DNA from: Leguminivora glycinivorella
Lineage: Eukaryota; Arthropoda; Insecta; Lepidoptera; Tortricidae
Length of the DNA stretch: 64,000 bases
Direction: 5' to 3'
NCBI RefSeq assembly: GCF_023078275.1
Contig: NC_062975.1
Span: forward strand, 22,598,641-22,662,640
Every line of letters begins with the position of its first letter. Within the stretch, counting starts at the first letter, position 1. This document shows positions 54,171 through 63,902 of the stretch, in pieces. A program made the translations under genes and the position numbers. The notes under the pieces are model-generated. The model worked only from the letters and a program-made list of their open reading frames with translations, was not told the DNA's origin and searched no databases.

Positions 54171-54700
54171 TAGAGATGGGCCGAATATGGACTTTGCCGA
54201 ATACGAATATTCGGCCGAACATTCGGTTCATCTCTTACCGAACCGAACATTCGGCCGAATATTCGGTTACGCCATATTTTTAAGGCGGATGTTAAGATTA
54301 AAACTGTTAAAAGATTGACTTAATGATTATTGGTTACATAACTAAAACTGAGTTTTTATGATTTAGTGGATGACTATAAAACTTAGCTAAAACAACTCTG
54401 AAATCTTCTCAATTACGGTTTTTTTTTACTTTTTTAGAAAACAATACAATTGTACCTGTACCTATTTATATTTTGACGCATAGGTAATTGTGTCTTTTTA
54501 GTAGTTCCTTAGAAAAAGCTACTACTTAAAATAGGAGCTTATTATCCTATGGAATACGTAAGATCTTCATTAGTTATTTACTTTGTTTATTCGGTAAATA
54601 TTCGGCAATGCAACCGAATTATTCGGCCGAATACGAACATTGAAAAACTTGCCGAATATGCCGAATACCGAATATTTACCGAATATTCGGCCCATCTCTA
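54171..54700. mobile_element. hAT-type MITE with perfect 8-bp target duplication
   Basis: 530 bp with ends TAGAGATGGGCCGAATA and TATTCGGCCCATCTCTA-type inverted sequence, and GTAAAGAT on both sides (54163-54170, 54701-54708). The TAGAG ends and 8-bp duplication are hallmarks of the hAT superfamily. The subterminal regions are dense in (A)TTCGG(C) motifs on both strands, as in hAT transposase-binding arrays. No transposase is encoded. It lies in the ELOVL 3' region. Confidence 0.85.
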
Positions 54701-54789
54701 GTAAAGATTGACTAGGATGTGCGGGACTTTAACTGAGATATTTGTTAGTATAAAAATGAACTGTATTACTTCCGATTTAAAGTATAAAT

Positions 54790-54910
54790 TAACTTTGATG
54801 GTAGTTTTCCACCGGCAGGGCGAGACGAAAAGTGGAAAAGGGTCCGGGCGATTTCAATTCCCTCCCCGCTCTGCCCATTCACGCCCTGCCGGTGGAAAAC
54901 CACCTTTAGT
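54790..54910. mobile_element. Small palindromic MITE (TTTTCCACCGGCAGGGCG)
   Basis: GTTTTCCACCGGCAGGGCG pairs with CGCCCTGCCGGTGGAAAAC about 110 bases later. A diverged partner (GTTTTCCACTGGCAGGGC) lies at 54070-54160. Confidence 0.6.
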
Positions 54911-54927
54911 CCTAATTAACTACTTCT

Positions 54928-55084
54928 GCCGGCGTATTACGCTTCCAATTTTGTCACTTATCCACGTGGGATACTGTGACGTGGGTAATACATCTGTCAC
55001 TCTCACACTGACATACTTGCCAGAACGTGACGGATGCTTTATCCACGTAGATAATTGATAAAATAGAAAGCATAATACGCCGGC
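54928..55084. mobile_element. MITE P20 (GCCGGCGTATTA ends)
   Basis: GCCGGCGTATTACGCTTCC to AAGCATAATACGCCGGC, inner CACTTATCCACGTGG and GCTTTATCCACGTAG. The sister is at 60157-60293. Confidence 0.65.
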
Positions 55085-55123
55085 AGCTGGCTTCGGAAAT
55101 ATATGTAAGTATATTCTTTTAAC

Positions 55124-55250
55124 GCGATAATGTATATAAGTATGTATTTATCTATATAAGTATTTATATCGTCGCCTAGCACCCATAGTACAAGCTTTGC
55201 TTAGTTTGGGGCTAGGTTGAACTGTGTAAGGTGTCCCCAATATTTAAAAA
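55124..55250 (+). mobile_element. SINE-B tail fragment
   Basis: GTATATAAGTATGTATTTATC then TCGTCGCCTAGCACCCATAG and TTAGTTTGGGGCTAGG. The head is missing. Confidence 0.6.
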
Positions 55251-56075
55251 AAAATGTTACTGTACCAAAATTTCCGGAAAACTTCCGATGTTTGGTTATT
55301 AGGTAATGTTTGTGATTTACGTTAATATCTTCATTTTATTTCTTAATCTAATAAAATTAAGGTGAAAGGCAAACATTGAAATTCAATCATTGTACAGTCA
55401 GTTAATTTATGGAGATTTCTGGATACCCCACTTAATGTATTATTTTAGACAATTTTATCTTGTGATGTTTGAAATACATGCTTAGTTTAAGTGTAATTTT
55501 GTGTTTAGTTTAATTTTATCTTCAACGATTTGCTCAAATTATATATGACATCGAAATTATTTATTTAGAAATTGTGTTGTCTTGTTTGTTTGATAATAAC
55601 AACGAAGCATAACTAATTGGAAATGTACAATAAAAAAAAATATAGAAATTAAATTTGAACAATTAATGAAAGCGCAAGGCGTAGTTTGTATTAATAAATA
55701 GATAGTAACTATGCATATGAATAGTATTTTTATATGACAAAATGGCATTTTAACGAAGACAAAACTATTTTTAGTAATATTACAATTGTGTTGATCATGT
55801 TTTGTGTTTAACAAGTCGCAATTATAGACAAATAATAAATGTGATACAAATTAAGTAAATGCAAATAATTTACCACCATGTGACACATACTGATTTTCAC
55901 ATCACCTATCAGGAAAATGTCATGTTTTCATGTATTCCAACAAATTAAAAAGATGTGTACTAGAACAGAACTGTAATCCCGCTTAGCAGGGAGGAAAAGT
56001 ACAACTTTGTCTCTTAGTAAGAAAAAAAGACCTTTTTCCGTAATGGTGACGTGAAAACCTAATATTATATACTTA

Positions 56076-56457
56076 CACCGTGTTTTTTTGTTTTCCGTTA
56101 AATTCGACGCGTTGTTAAGTTCATTATTACGAACCATCCTGTACATCACTTTTAGTTAAATTCGCAAAAAAAAATGTCGTTTTCATCATAATAATTAATA
56201 ATAAATGAATTAATTAGTATGAGAGACCCTTATGGATAACATTCAAGTTAGTGTAAAGTCATTGACGGCACATGTCAAAACAAATAACATTAGGAAGTGG
56301 TAAGAGCTGTGACACACGTGTTCAGTAATTATTTTAATTTTTTTAATAACTCTGTAACCGTAAGAGTTAAGACGCTAATTTCTTAGAGAAATTAATTGTA
56401 CTTGATCTAAAGAACCTTCCCTGAAAGTTAACGGAATTCAATAAAAACATCGTGTAT
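56076..56457. mobile_element. MITE P19, most complete copy
   Basis: ACACCGTGTTTTTTTGTTTTC to ATTCAATAAAAACATCGTGT, about 380 bp, with GTCATTGACGGCACATGTC and AAGAGTTAAGACGCTAATTTC inside. Non-coding. Confidence 0.65.
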
Positions 56458-56713
56458 GCAGGTTATACCTAATTAAAGTACTGCAGTCTTTAAAACAACT
56501 TCAATCTTTTTGCAATCACAACTATTACAATAAATAAGTGATCAGATTGATCAGTGTGTTGTTTTTCGAACTCTTTGAACTTTCTATAAGACTCATTATT
56601 ATTCAAATGAATTGTACTATAAATGCGACTATAGTTAATTTACTAGCGGGACTTGTACAAATGATGCCAACATTCAAGTATGTAGTATAATTTTAACATA
56701 CACACTATACTAA

Positions 56714-56930
56714 GGCACTGGTCCCATCGCGAGCTAGTAGGCTACAAAAACGAACAAAAGATAAGCATTCCCGTGCAAATAAAAGAGACACGGCGATTTT
56801 GATAGCTCACCGCTGGGCGAGTAACTATAAACATCGCCGTGTCTCTTTTATTTACACGGGAGTGATTATCTTTTGTTCGTTTTTATAGCCCATAGCTCAT
56901 AGCTTACTAGCTCGCGGTGGGACCAGTGCC
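56714..56930. mobile_element. Harbinger-like MITE P2, intact copy
   Basis: Same GGCACTGGTCCCA ends as at 37711, with TAA on both sides (56711-56713, 56931-56933). The centre is shorter than in the 37711 copy. Confidence 0.8.
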
Positions 56931-57289
56931 TAAGTCTGACCGATTTTTGTCATAGTAAATGTATAGCGATACACACGCTATCTTGGAAAACCGGCTATGC
57001 CTCAGAGCACATAATACTATAGATCGGACAAGCCGCGCCGGCGGATCTGTCGCAGTTATTAGCTTATTGAGCATACAGTTCTGACCCTCTAGCACAAAAC
57101 ACAACATGCCTTGTCGCGCGCGCGAGTCCATACTTGAAGGCGCGCTTGATGTATGGACTCGCGAGCGACAAGGCAAATTGTACTAAAGGGTCTGTTGTTG
57201 CGTCCGTTGCGTTTTACACGACACAACTCGCTGGTCGTTCGCATGTACACAGGACTTGGAAATGATGCGCGTGTGTTACGCAACAGGGT

Positions 57290-57420
57290 GCGTAGCCGAA
57301 TGGCACAAACGCTCACGCGAAACGAAACGCTAGTAGATATGTATCTCTATCGCTCTTACGTATTGGCGCGACAGAGCCAGACTTCCTTTCGCGGCATTTC
57401 TGCCATTTGGCTACGGGGCC
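57290..57420 (+). mobile_element. MITE P17, clean copy
   Basis: GTGCGTAGCCGAATGGCAC to CTGCCATTTGGCTACGGGGCC, about 130 bp. A run of CG-rich sequence (57000-57290) with GCGCGCGCGAG lies before it and holds no recognised gene. Confidence 0.65.
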
Positions 57421-57575
57421 AGGAATGCCCAAGTGTGTATGCTTTGTGTGTGTTTAAGAACTCGCGATATGCGTATTCAATACAAATCGCCGGCATGTCC
57501 GATCTACTTCCATCCTACATCTGTGGGCAATACCAACTCGACTCGGAAAACCGCCCGCCATTAAGACACACATAA

Positions 57576-57832
57576 GGCCGGCAACAGACTCTTCAATTTC
57601 ATAATCTTAAAAAATCAGAATCTTATGAAATCAGACCGAGTGCCTTGCCACACACATTCTTAAAATTCAGATTATTCGCAATCTGTCAGATCAATCCGAA
57701 AAAGTCATAATCTTAAAAAATAAGACTGTGTGTGGACATTTGTGAAATTGTATGGAAATCCGTGCACTCGACCTGATTTCATAAGATTATGATTTTTCAG
57801 ATTATGAATTTTAAGACTGTCTGTTGCCGGCC
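57576..57832. mobile_element. Palindromic MITE (GGCCGGCAACAGAC ends)
   Basis: Ends GGCCGGCAACAGAC and GTCTGTTGCCGGCC, flanked by TAA on the left and TGA on the right, so probably a decayed TAA duplication. The inner part repeats ATAATCTTAAAAAATCAGA-type motifs on both strands. Confidence 0.7.
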
Positions 57833-58325
57833 TGAGAATTGTTCATGCACAGTCTACTATTATGTAGACCCTAGGGCATTATAATTGACATTTTTTTTTA
57901 TTATGGAAACGTTAATAGAAAGTAATTATAGATAAGTAATGTAATGCAAACATGTTTTTACTAAATAAATAAATAAATAAATAAATAAGTCTATAGACTT
58001 GTATAGGACAAGGTAAAAAAATGTATCCAAATTTCGGGCGGTTTTTCCAAGCCTTACATATTACTGAAAACTAATTTGATTTTAAAAACATTTGTGAAAT
58101 GGAAACATTAGAAAACGTAATTTTGTCAAACGTACGGCGATCCCATTAAAATAGCGAAATAGTGAATAAATAATTATCAATTGTTTTTGTGACTTTCATT
58201 GTAACCGTGAACGATTAGAGGTCGATGGTCGATAAATGGCTACTTTTATTCAAATCGTCATGAAGACAGTTTCACCCTTTTTTAACGGTTTCTATAGGTA
58301 CTTACATACCTCAAAGATACTTATA

Positions 58326-58475
58326 CAGTGTGGAAAAATCGAATGCCACATCAATGGCAACTACCTTAAATATTGTAAAAGCACATTTCTTCAGAAAGTC
58401 TCCATTACACAAAATGTGCTATTTACAATATTTAAGGTAGTTGCCATCCATGTGGCATTCGATTTTTCCACCCTG
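58326..58475. mobile_element. Mariner-type MITE with TA duplication
   Basis: CAGTGTGGAAAAATCGAATG pairs with CATTCGATTTTTCCACCCTG, arms of about 55 bp, flanked by TA at 58324-58325 and 58476-58477. Confidence 0.75.
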
Positions 58476-58698
58476 TATAACTCTGTAAAAGACAAAGAAA
58501 GTATAAGAAAACAACAGAAACGTCAAGAATAAATTATGAAACTACATTTATAATTTTGAGACTTAGCAAATAAGGGGTTTAAAGAAATGAACGAGTCATA
58601 TTGCAATGGCAACGTGTAAGCCCATCGCACATACAACAAACACGAGCAAAAACGAGTAGAAATGGAACTACATATTTTTTATCATAGTAACACTTACT

Positions 58699-58956
58699 TT
58701 TTAACCCCCGATGCAAAAACGAAGGGGTGTTATAAGTTTGACGTGTCTCTCTGTGTGTTTGTCTGTCTATCTATCTGTCTGTCTGTTTGTCTGCCTGTTT
58801 GTGTGTGTGTCTGTCTGTGGCATCGTAGCTCCCGAACGGATGAACCGATTAAAATTTGTTTTTTTTGTCTGAAAGCTGAGTTAGTCGGGAGTGTTCTTAG
58901 CCATGTTTCATGAAAATCGGTCTACTATGTCGCGGTCGGGTTTTTTAATTTTTTTT
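58699..58956 (+). mobile_element. Family F1 copy
   Basis: TTTTTAACCCCCGATGC start, GTCT run, GGCATCGTAGCTCCCGAACG core, GTCGCGGTCGGGTTTTTT end; nearly full length. Confidence 0.75.
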
Positions 58957-59057
58957 TAATTTTCATACAGAAGTGTCAAAATAGTTGCGACATGCAAAAT
59001 GGTTTACATAGACGGTGACGTCTCTATTTTTTCAATTGAACCTTTATCTCACAGTTC

Positions 59058-59130
59058 ACTCCTGGGACACCCACGAGAGGAAGGGGGTGGTAAAATTCTT
59101 AACCCGTCACCACAAACGGGATAAAACATA
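59058..59130 (-). repeat. Repeat D fragment
   Basis: GGACACCCACGAGAGGAAGG and GGTGGTAAAATTCTTAACCC only. Confidence 0.5.
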
Positions 59131-59485
59131 ACATCTCTTAATACGATTTTTAACCCAGTGTCCATTTTAAATCATTGTTGCACCATTACCGACACAAGTT
59201 GCGTTTACTTTAAAACAAACTACTAAGTACTTTTATATTTAAAAAACGCATTGTCAATGAATGTAATGCAAATTAAATCATTGCTTCATTCCTTTAATCA
59301 AGCTTATAAGGCGATTCGAATAAACACTGATTTTTTATTGATATCTGGATATTATTTAGCTGTTCATCTCTCTCGCGCCAATGCATTAAACAGAAGTATG
59401 AGCTGAATAACAAGTGATTGAAATATAACCTACTTAATTTTATTTCCTGACTAAATAGTTTGTCATACTTGGTAGTGATCCTAAA

Positions 59486-59803
59486 GCGCTGGTAGCCTAG
59501 CGGTAAGTACGTGCGACTTTCGTTCCGGAGGTCGCAGGTTCGAACCTCGGCTCGCACCAACGAGTTTTTTGGAATTTCAGCGAAATGTCATTTGATATTT
59601 GCCAGTCGCTTTTCGGTGAAGGAAAACATCGTGAGGAAACCGGACTAATTATAATAAGGTCTAGGTTTAGGAGTTGGATCAGATGGTAGTCACTTTCGTA
59701 AAAACTAGTGCCTACGCCAAATCTTGGGATTAGTTGTCAAAGCGGACCGCAGGCTCCCATGAGCCGTGGCATAATGCCGGAATAACGCAAGGAGGATGAT
59801 GAG
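59486..59803 (+). mobile_element. SINE-C, full tRNA-headed copy
   Basis: GCGCTGGTAGCCTAGCGGTAAG (A box) and GGTCGCAGGTTCGAACCTCGG (B box) form a tRNA-like head. The body includes GGTGAAGGAAAACATCGTGAGG and the AATCCTTCC-free tail CAAGGAGGATGATGA. It could be mistaken for a tRNA gene, but the body is shared with tails at 44093 and 45933. Confidence 0.75.
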
Positions 59804-60156
59804 TTGGGAGTGATCCTGCATATGAACCCGATAGTCCGTGAGCCAAGAACATGTTTCCGTTTCCAAAGGCCTTCCAGGTGTAAACTTTTACATTGGTTAA
59901 GGGCAAATGAAAAAGTGCATCTGTAATGAATCCTTGTGAATGTCAGCAGAGCTGCCGCTTTATAGGTGAATTGAGGAATGGTAGCCTCCGAAAGCCAAAA
60001 AAAATCCAGTCATTGCCTCCCGATAGATAACAAATGATAATTTAGATGCTACTATTGACAAAACAATAATTATCAGCTAGTTTAGTGTCGCGGTGGAAAA
60101 ATTGTCAGCTCAGTCTGGGTTTTGCCTGGGAGGCGAGGCGACTGATATCCGTTCCA

Positions 60157-60293
60157 GCCGGCGTATCATGCTTCCAATTTTATCGCTTATTTGTGTGGGT
60201 ATCCTTCACAACTTCACAACATGTCAGTGTGAGAGTGACAGATGTCTTATCCACGTGGATTAGCGACAAAATTGGAAGTATTATAATGCCGAC
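60157..60293. mobile_element. MITE P20 copy
   Basis: GCCGGCGTATCATGCTTCC to ATTATAATGCCGAC with TTATCCACGTGG inside. Confidence 0.6.
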
Positions 60294-60595
60294 AGGTGTG
60301 GACGTCATAAATCGAAGTTTGACTTTTAAAATAACATTTTGACCGTTGAGACTGTCAAAATAGTTGTGCACTTATCTTGGACTGACTACCTAAAATTGTT
60401 TTTTTTTTGTTTTTTTTTTTGATACAAACAGACATATGAAGGACATATAGGCAAGACAATATTAGAATACACAAAAATAGGTACACTAATTTATCCAATC
60501 CAATCCAAGAAATCCACTACATTACTGTAAAATTTCCCCCAAATATAAAAAAAATCTAAACTCAACGTTGTTCGAATGGCCCTACTGGTGTAAGT

Positions 60596-60600
60596 TCAGT
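60596..60600 (+). promoter_or_regulatory. Candidate initiator for ELOVL gene 2
   Basis: A TCAGT pentamer, the arthropod initiator consensus, sits about 150 bases upstream of the ELOVL gene 2 start codon, with no recognisable repeat between. There is no clear TATA box. This is a weak call resting on one pentamer and its position. Confidence 0.2.
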
Positions 60601-60746
60601 ATGATTATAGTTTTCTTGCTCATGGCGCAAGGTAACCGCTAGCGGTTAGTACTAGATACCTCTCGAGGCGCGCAAGTTGTGTATACTATACTCCGTGTAC
60701 AACTATACTGCAATAGTATACCGCCAATTGTGTACAAGTATACAGC

Positions 60747-60807
60747 ATGGCTCTGATTTTGAAGGCGGCTTGGCAGGGATATCGATATGTTTTTGAAGAG
60801 CTTACAG
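60747..60807 (+). CDS. ELOVL: ELOVL gene 2, first coding exon (gene continues past the window)
   Basis: An ATG at 60747 in good context (CAGCATGG) opens 20 codons reading MALILKAAWQGYRYVFEELT plus one base, ending in a strong ACAG|GTAAGT donor. This is the usual N-terminus of insect ELOVL proteins, which read on into D-P-R in the next exon. It was too short to appear as an ordinary open reading frame. The donor leaves one base of the split codon, exactly the phase of the first coding intron of the upstream ELOVL gene. Same family, same strand and same intron phase imply a tandem paralogue. The next exon is not within the remaining 3.2 kb, so the first intron is at least that long. TACAG just before the ATG could also be an acceptor, so a 5' UTR exon may exist further upstream. 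Confidence 0.8.
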
Positions 60808-61051
60808 GTAAGTTTTTAAATTATTTTTTGTGGTTAAGTGATAAAAATTAATGAACACTGACACAGTTCAGAAAAAGGCGCGAAATGTAAATATTCTATG
60901 GGAAGTCTTGTATACTCTAAATGTTTAACTTTTTTCTACTGAAGAACTGGATATGCCAGAGTATATTGTTATACAAAAGCTAAATTAGCGATTCTATTAG
61001 CCTCGCCTGTGCAAATGTGAAAGAATTAAATAATAAATAAATAAATATTTT

Positions 61052-61284
61052 AGGACATTATTACACAGATTGACTGAGGCCCACGGTAAGCTCAAGAAGG
61101 CTTGTGTTGTGGGTACTCAGACAACGATATATATAATATATAAATACTTATATACATAGAAAACATCCATGACTCGGGAACAAATATCTGTGCTCATCAC
61201 ACAAAGAAATGCCCTTACCTTATTCGAACCCGGGACCGCGGCGTACCAGGCAGGGTCACTACCGACTGCGCCAGACCGGTCGTC
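61052..61284 (-). mobile_element. SINE-B copy in ELOVL gene 2 intron 1
   Basis: The - strand carries GACCGGTCTGGCGCAGTCGG, a B box (GGGTTCGAATAAGG, mutated at the end), TGATGAGCACAGAT and the CTTACCGTGGGCC tail. Confidence 0.7.
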
Positions 61285-61389
61285 AAAAAAAATTAAGAAA
61301 AGAATTAAGTAATAATTTCATAGAAGTTTGACATGTAAAATAGTTATATGAGGGCTGCCGGAACACTATAGCTATCACAGTATCAATTC

Positions 61390-61545
61390 GTCAGTACTTT
61401 GAAAAAAATTTCGTATCTCACGCTGCTCCTCAAAGTTAAAACGCAGTAAGTCTATATGCATTCCATACATACTTACTACAATTTTCTTTTCATTGACAGA
61501 CGAACACACAAGTTTTTTTTTAAAGTAGTGACGAATTGTATGTAT
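61390..61545. mobile_element. Mariner-type MITE P24, uninterrupted copy
   Basis: CGTCAGTACTTTGAAAAAA to TTTTTAAAGTAGTGACGA with CTATATGCATTCCATACATAC inside. It shows the empty F2 site. A right-half copy lies at 62070-62158. Confidence 0.65.
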
Positions 61546-61549
61546 GTAA

Positions 61550-62290
61550 TTCCTTTTCAATAATCCATCTAGTAGCCCTCGATCTCCATCTCATCCCCGT
61601 TTTTATTAGAAGTTTATCATAATTATAACTGCTATATAACATAATCAGTATAATCTAACGCATTATAATTAACGCAAAATAAAATATGAAAGCGAGTTAG
61701 ATTCTTCACGTTAGACGCACATTTTGTAGGATGATACAGCTCGCCTGGGCAGATGGAAACCTGAAAAGTCTATAGGTGCATTAGGGTACTTACGAATGAC
61801 AGAAATGTTCGGGTAATTTCGAAATTGGGGAACCTTGATATAATGGTTTTTTTACTTTCGAAATTTTTGGAATTAACGTAATTCCAGAATTTTTTACTTT
61901 TTGAAATATTTTAAACGTCACGGAAGATATTTCGGTCAACCAAGTCTTGGCACTCAAAATAGGCGGCACGTTTGATTTATGCAGGGCTCAGCGGCTTCAT
62001 AAAACATAAAACGCGTGCCTACCAATACCATGACGTTAGCGGAGTCATCGACGAGCCATGTTAAAATGCAGTAAGTCTATATGCATTCCATACATACTTA
62101 CTACAATTTTCTTATAATTGACAGACGAAGATACAAGTTATTTTTTAAAGTAGTGACGATTTGATTAATGCATAAAGTGTGCCTTCCTATACCTTGACGT
62201 TAGCGAAGTCATAGACGAGCCATAACACTTAAAAATTGATTGAAAATCGGGGCGAAGGCTAAGTTTCCATCGAAAATTTGAATTTCGCGC
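61550..62290. other. Unassigned part of ELOVL gene 2 intron 1
   Basis: Contains the P24 right-half fragment (62070-62158) and two GACGTTAGCG(G/A)AGTCAT(C/A)GACGAGCC units at 62031 and 62199 that flank it. No second exon is seen. Confidence 0.3.
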
Positions 62291-62292
62291 CA

Positions 62293-62541
62293 CACTGAGA
62301 GAAATTTGCATTGTGAATTTAACAAGTTCGACTTGTTGCGGTTTATCCATTTGAATCAGCCAAACGTATGTTTAAAACAATATGTGTCAGGTTGTTTTTA
62401 TAAAATCGACTTGTTGATTCAAATATATTGCAGATTCAAATGTCAAGTAGCTTGTTGTTTGAACCAAAGAGCACGTAGGCGCTATTTTAATCAAAAAACT
62501 TGTTGAACGAACATGAAAACTGGTTGTATTTTCTCTCAGTG
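62293..62541. mobile_element. Palindromic MITE P15, second copy
   Basis: CACTGAGAGAAATTTGC to TTTTCTCTCAGTG, with repeated CTTGTTG/CAACAAG. Shorter than the 35429 copy. Confidence 0.7.
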
Positions 62542-62545
62542 CATT

Positions 62546-62790
62546 TTTAACCCCCGACGCAAAAATGACGGGGTGTGTTATAAGTTTGACATGTCTGTCT
62601 GTCTGCTAGTTTGTCTGCCTGTATGTATGTGTGTCTGTCTGTGGCATCGTAGCTCCTCAAGGATGAACCGATTTAGTTTAACCTTCGTCTGTGTTTGATA
62701 TGGATCCTATATGAAAGTTAATTATTTTATGTTTTCTTTTTGTCAGAAACAGACGACGGGTTAGAAGCTGAATTAGTCAGGGTCCCTGAT
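62546..62790 (+). mobile_element. Family F1 copy, degraded
   Basis: TTTTTAACCCCCGACGC start and GGCATCGTAGCTCC core. The right half has an extra segment near 62695-62760. Confidence 0.6.
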
Positions 62791-63098
62791 CATAAAACTA
62801 CGGTGAAATTATGACCGTTACTCAACCCTTGTAAAGCCGGGTTATTATTTGTCGTTGCAAACGTATCTTGCCCTGGTTACTTACATTGTAGATCTATGGA
62901 TAACATCCATGAAGGATGATTGGTTAGCAAATTGGCTAATTTAACTGTAATTTTAGGATCTTGGGCAATTCATTGTTTTCATAACCTTCGCATGCATTTA
63001 CACGAACATTAATAACCTACAATTTTTACGAGTAATTTGTTTCTATCAGTAGAGAGAGTTTTCCAGAGCTCATTGAGGGTTAGGTGTGTTAACTCTTA

Positions 63099-63192
63099 GT
63101 GCGGTTTCACGTTATCCGATCCGATATCTCGGATTTTTTCCATTGAAATCCTTCCGACGTCCGATATCGGATCGGATAATGTGAAAACGGAC
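63099..63192. mobile_element. Harbinger-like 94-bp MITE with TTA duplication
   Basis: GTGCGGTTTCACGTTATCCG pairs with CGGATAATGTGAAAACGGAC. TTA stands at 63096-63098 and 63193-63195. A TTAGGTGTGTTAAC(T/C)C sequence occurs on both sides. Confidence 0.7.
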
Positions 63193-63199
63193 TTAGGTG

Positions 63200-63900
63200 T
63201 GTTAACCCTTAATTGGGCATGAGAATGTCAAAATTTTGTCCATTTTGAAACCTGTCAAAGATATATAAAGTTCGAAGTAGGTTGGAAAATATAGGTACTC
63301 CTTATGCCCAATTACCTGTCAGTTGAGATTTCCGGTTCAAGCGCCATCTTAGCGGTCTCGTGTCCTCGTGTCGTGAATAATTTCTTTTTCTTTTGCTCAT
63401 TAATCTTGTTTAAAGTGTAATATCGATAGCTTTTTAAGTTATTATGCAGTACCTACTTATGTTGTAGTGAGAAGCTGATGAAGAATTAATCTCGAAACGC
63501 GTTTAGACTCTTTTTTTGTCGTCAACGGCCGGTAGTCCACGTGCTCTTGTAAAATCTAGCTATCAATTTACAAGTGCTAACTCACCGTACACTGTCGTAC
63601 TTATCGTACCAAATTCACTAATTAATATTATCTTATATTACCTTGACACTGGCGAAATCGACGTGAAAGGTGTATCGACGTTTTTCAGTACAGATGGCCC
63701 TCCGAAGTTTCGACCTGACAAGAAAATATCACTTTGCGCCTGCTATTATGAAACATATTTTCCTAATGTAAGGTGTATTCGGGTAATGCCGTTAATCGGA
63801 TAATTCCGAAATTCAAATGATAATCACCCGTGATTCCATAGTAATAAAGTCCCTTTTCGGAATTTACCGACGGTTTTTGACGTTCGGAATTACCCTAGCG
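63200..63900. other. Unassigned part of ELOVL gene 2 intron 1
   Basis: No exon, SINE or complete MITE. 63770-63895 has inverted GGTAATGCCGTTAATCGGA / CGGAATTTACCGACGG-like pieces suggesting an eroded palindromic element. Confidence 0.25.
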
Positions 63901-63902
63901 TG

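Larger units (their letters stand above)
53982..55840 (+). other. Downstream region and probable 3' UTR of ELOVL gene 1
   Basis: No AATAAA lies close to the stop. The first candidates outside obvious repeats are AATAAA at 55629, 55693 and 55834, in an AT-rich stretch free of known repeats from about 55260. If one of these is used the 3' UTR is 1.6-1.9 kb and includes a hAT-type MITE (54171-54700), two GGCAGGGCG-type palindromes, a GCCGGCGTATTA MITE (54928-55084) and a SINE-B tail (55124-55250). An earlier, weaker signal is possible. Confidence 0.3.

Noticed and set aside
59486..59560. tRNA gene
   Set aside because: It has A and B boxes, but the head runs on into a body shared with tails at 44093 and 45933, so it is the head of SINE-C. 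The same reasoning applies to the SINE-A and SINE-B heads.
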